Part shown: piece after piece, positions 6,839 to 8,964 of the stretch
How the letters are laid out: the number at the start of each line of letters is the position of its first letter
Numbering within the stretch: position 1 is the first letter of the stretch
Assembly: GCA_027063295.1 (NCBI GenBank)
Contig: JAMORZ010000113.1
Coordinates: forward strand, 1-8,964
DNA length: 8,964 nucleotides
Direction of reading: 5' to 3'
Source: Sulfurimonas sp.
GTDB taxonomy: Bacteria; Campylobacterota; Campylobacteria; Campylobacterales; Sulfurimonadaceae
Notes under the pieces: generated by a model
The model's database searches: none
The model's input: only the letters and a program-made list of their open reading frames with translations
What the model was told of the DNA's origin: nothing
Made by a program: the position numbers and the translations under genes

Positions 6839-8175
6839 TGGCAAAAAATCCTAAAAAGCATCTAACCGAAAAAGACTATGAATTTATGCACTCTTTGAGT
6901 GCAGCAGTATTACAAAAATCTCCAAGTAAATTAAGAATTGTACTTTATTTTTGGGTAAGTGCAATATTGCTCTTTATTGTATGGGCAAAATTTGCAATGA
7001 TAGATGAGATTGCTCGTGGTGATGGTGAGATTATTCCAAGTGGAAAAAATCAACTCATTCAAAATCTTGAAGGTGGGATTGTTGAAGATATTTTAGTTCA
7101 CGAGGGTGAAGTTGTTAAAAAAGGGCAAGTCCTTATGAAGATTAACAACGAAAAATCAAAATCTTCTTTTAGTTCAAATGAGATTCAAGCAAATGCACTT
7201 GAGGCAAAGATTATCCGTTTACAGGCAGAAGCAAAGGGCAAAAGTTTTAAAGTTGATAAAAAAACATACGAAAAGCTCTCAAAGTTTATCGAAAATGAAA
7301 AACATCTTTACGAGGTAAACAAAAAGCAGTTAAACTCTAGTATAAATGCTCTCAAAGAACGTTTAGCTCAGAAAAAACAGGAGCTATCAGAAGCTTATTC
7401 TCACTTAGAAAGTTTAAACTCTTCATTGAAGTTGATTAATGATGAAGTGAGGATGACACGTCCAATGGTTGCAAAAGGTGTACGTTCTCGAATCGATTTC
7501 TTAAAGTTAAAACGTGAACAAAATGATATCAAGGATAAATATAGTGCTACTAAGAAGTCTATTCCACGTTTAAAATCAGCGATCAAAGAGGTGAAAAGCC
7601 AGATAGAAGAAGCAAAATATAAATTTCAAAGTGAAGCAAGGGTGAAACTCTCTAAAGCTATTAGTGATTTAGAATCATTACGTGCAAACTCTACTGCACT
7701 AGAAGATCAGGTTAGTAGAACAATCGTTCGTTCACCAATGAATGGTATTGTACAAAATATCTTTGTAAATACAATAGGTGGTGTTGTAAAACCTGGTGAA
7801 GATATTATGGAAATTGTACCGAGTGATGAAACACTCTTAGTGGAAGTGAAAATTAAACCAAAAGATATCGCTTTTATCTATTTTGGGCAAAAGGCGATCG
7901 TAAAGTTTACAGCATACGATTTTTCTATCTATGGTGGTCTTGATGGTAAGGTAGTTTTGATCTCACCTGATACCATAAAAGATGAAAAAGGAAATGTTTT
8001 TTATACTGTACGGATCAAAACAGAGAAAAACTCATTGGGTAGAAATGGTGAAGATCTTAAAATCATTCCAGGTATGACAGTAAATGTCGATATCATAACA
8101 GGTCAGAAAAGTGTTTTAGATTATATCTTAAAGCCAATTTTAAAAACAAAACAATATACATTTACAGAGAGATAA
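6838..8175 (+). CDS. HlyD/LapC-family periplasmic adaptor of type I secretion
   Basis: Bridges the ABC transporter and the TolC-type duct across the periplasm. The 445 aa length is standard for type I adaptors. A short cytoplasmic N-terminus (~1-31) is followed by one membrane helix (~32-52, LYFWVSAILLFIVWAKFAMI). Next come a beta-barrel/lipoyl half with the family motif QNLEGGIVEDILVHEGE and VVKKGQVLMKI (~75-105), a long Lys/Glu-rich coiled-coil hairpin (~110-290), the second lipoyl half starting VRSPMNGIVQNIF, and a C-terminal beta domain ending in GMTVNVDIITGQKSVLDYIL, the usual end of this family. The ATG overlaps the ABC stop by 1 nt, so translation is probably coupled; a GGCGGGGG run just upstream can serve as the ribosome binding site. 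Nothing looks truncated or frameshifted. Confidence 0.95.
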   Translation: MAKNPKKHLTEKDYEFMHSLSAAVLQKSPSKLRIVLYFWVSAILLFIVWAKFAMIDEIARGDGEIIPSGKNQLIQNLEGGIVEDILVHEGEVVKKGQVLMKINNEKSKSSFSSNEIQANALEAKIIRLQAEAKGKSFKVDKKTYEKLSKFIENEKHLYEVNKKQLNSSINALKERLAQKKQELSEAYSHLESLNSSLKLINDEVRMTRPMVAKGVRSRIDFLKLKREQNDIKDKYSATKKSIPRLKSAIKEVKSQIEEAKYKFQSEARVKLSKAISDLESLRANSTALEDQVSRTIVRSPMNGIVQNIFVNTIGGVVKPGEDIMEIVPSDETLLVEVKIKPKDIAFIYFGQKAIVKFTAYDFSIYGGLDGKVVLISPDTIKDEKGNVFYTVRIKTEKNSLGRNGEDLKIIPGMTVNVDIITGQKSVLDYILKPILKTKQYTFTER

Positions 8176-8176
8176 G

Positions 8177-8302
8177 ATGAAAACAGTTTTACATAGCGAT
8201 GATATTAATCTATTAACATATTGGCAGAAAGTTCTAGGTGAAGAGTGTGAAGTGTATGATGACTTAGAAGATTTGTATTCTTTGGAATCATCACTTATCA
8301 TA
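8177..8302 (+). repeat. first copy of an exact 126-bp direct repeat
   Basis: Identical at every base to 8839-8964, in the same orientation, 662 bp apart. The identity begins at the A of the regulator ATG: the preceding bases differ (AGATAAG here, TCCCACA before the second copy). The right end of the match is set only by the end of the window. Confidence 0.97.
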
Positions 8303-8767
8303 ATGAACTATAGTGCATGTATAGAGGATTGTGAGAAAGTTCTTAAAAGATTAATAGAGAAGAATAATAAGATTTTAATGTTGCACAGAACACCGAGCTT
8401 ACTAACAGCCAAGAAACTATTGCGTTTGGGTGTTATGGGGTATGGAAATGCTTTAATGAGAGACCACTTCATCCTTTCTGCAATACAAACGATTAAAGAT
8501 GGGATGTCATGGTTGTATCCATCATTTACATCAGAGTTGATCACTCAACTCAATGCTAAAAAAAGATCAGAGCCAAAAGAGGAAAAATTATCAGTACTCA
8601 CAGCGCGAGAAAAAGAGGTTGCCCTTTTACTCAAAGAGGGATTAACCTATAAAGAGATAGCTCAAAAACTTGATGTAACACCACGAACCATAAAAGCTCA
8701 TGCGAGTAAAACTTATGATAAACTTGCTATCAAAGACAGAGTAGCATTAGCACTTTTATTAAACTAA
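8177..8767 (+). CDS. LuxR-type regulator with a degenerate (pseudo-) receiver domain
   Basis: A DNA-binding regulator of 196 aa. Residues ~1-110 follow the response-regulator fold: the acidic pair D8 D9 after strand 1, LIIMNYS as strand 3, and KILMLHRTPS as strand 4. The phosphoacceptor Asp is N44, the usual Thr/Ser after strand 4 is His, and the conserved Lys of strand 5 is missing (VMGYGNALM). It therefore probably does not work by Asp phosphorylation. Residues ~137-196 are a good GerE/LuxR helix-turn-helix: LTAREKEVALLLKEGLTYKE, then IAQKLDVTPRTIKAHASKTY. The start lies 1 nt after the adaptor stop with only a weak purine-rich RBS (GAGAGATAAG), suggesting translational coupling. As the last gene of the operon, it likely controls these genes or their exported substrate; this is inferred from position. 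No kinase is nearby. Its first 126 bp recur at 8839-8964. Confidence 0.9.
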   Translation: MKTVLHSDDINLLTYWQKVLGEECEVYDDLEDLYSLESSLIIMNYSACIEDCEKVLKRLIEKNNKILMLHRTPSLLTAKKLLRLGVMGYGNALMRDHFILSAIQTIKDGMSWLYPSFTSELITQLNAKKRSEPKEEKLSVLTAREKEVALLLKEGLTYKEIAQKLDVTPRTIKAHASKTYDKLAIKDRVALALLLN

Positions 8768-8784
8768 ATTTCCTTCTTTTTTAG

Positions 8785-8813
8785 TATTGTCCTAGTGGGC
8801 AATATACTTTTTT
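8785..8813 (+). terminator. probable Rho-independent terminator of the secretion operon
   Basis: A stem pairs TATTGTCC (8785-8792) with GGGCAATA (8797-8804) around a TAGT loop; it is 8 bp with one G-T wobble. A run of six T (8808-8813) follows after a 3-nt gap, then CC and nine more T. It begins 17 nt after the regulator stop. The stem is only moderately GC-rich but is the best hairpin in this gap, and the position is right for ending the five-gene transcript. The rest of 8768-8838 is T-rich spacer. Confidence 0.6.
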
Positions 8814-8838
8814 CCTTTTTTTTTATAACATTCCCACA

Positions 8839-8964
8839 ATGAAAACAGTTTTACATAGCGATGATATTAATCTATTAACATATTGGCAGAAAGTTCTAGG
8901 TGAAGAGTGTGAAGTGTATGATGACTTAGAAGATTTGTATTCTTTGGAATCATCACTTATCATA
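8839..8964 (+). CDS. partial second copy of the LuxR-type regulator gene (or assembly duplicate)
   Basis: The first 42 codons of the regulator are repeated without a single change and remain open to the window edge; the rest is outside. The copy lies 71 nt after the stop of the first copy and beyond the probable terminator. It has no Shine-Dalgarno: the bases before the ATG are TAACATTCCCACA. The only expression signal nearby is TATAAC at 8824-8829, too close to the ATG to leave more than a few leader bases. Complete identity, including third positions, means either a very recent tandem duplication or an assembly error at a contig end. Whether it is a functional gene cannot be decided here. 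Confidence 0.45.
   Translation, partial: MKTVLHSDDINLLTYWQKVLGEECEVYDDLEDLYSLESSLII

Overview
The window is AT-rich, tightly packed and mostly on one strand. Protein styles, the near absence of recognisable -35 boxes beside good -10 boxes, and the gene content all suggest a Campylobacterota (epsilonproteobacterial) genome, of the Sulfurimonas/Sulfurovum/Sulfurospirillum kind. This is inferred from style; no rRNA or marker gene is present to fix the genus.

Layout. (1) 17-826 (+): a complete YmdB-family metallophosphoesterase with every metal ligand present. (2) 823-1284 (-): a small protein of unknown function, convergent with the first gene so that the two stop codons overlap. (3) 1285-1463: a divergent promoter region with a -10 box in each direction and a perfect 11-bp inverted repeat next to the rightward -10. 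(4) 1464-8767 (+): a five-gene operon for a LapBCE/AggA-like type I secretion system. Its genes are an outer-membrane TolC-family protein fused to thrombospondin type 3 (TSP3) repeats and an OmpA domain; a periplasmic protein with two OmpA-like domains around three TSP3 repeats; an inner-membrane ABC transporter with a degenerate C39-like domain; a HlyD/LapC-type adaptor; and a LuxR-type regulator with a non-canonical receiver domain. Gaps are 16, 10, -1 and 1 nt, so co-transcription is very likely. (5) 8768-8838: a probable Rho-independent terminator. (6) 8839-8964: an exact 126-bp copy of the start of the regulator gene, beginning at its ATG and running off the window.

Working model. The ABC protein and adaptor form the inner-membrane part of a continuous export channel, and the TolC domain forms the outer-membrane exit. 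The OmpA/TSP3 modules probably anchor or brace the exit against peptidoglycan. Systems of this architecture normally export very large calcium-binding RTX adhesins. No such substrate and no LapD/LapG retention proteins are in the window. The regulator probably controls this operon or its substrate.

Most notable points: three OmpA-like domains in one operon, of which only one keeps both residues expected to bind peptidoglycan; Gln in place of the H-loop His in the ABC ATPase; a receiver domain lacking its phosphoacceptor Asp; the palindrome at the operon promoter; and the exact repeat at the right edge, which is either a recent tandem duplication of the regulator or an assembly artefact.
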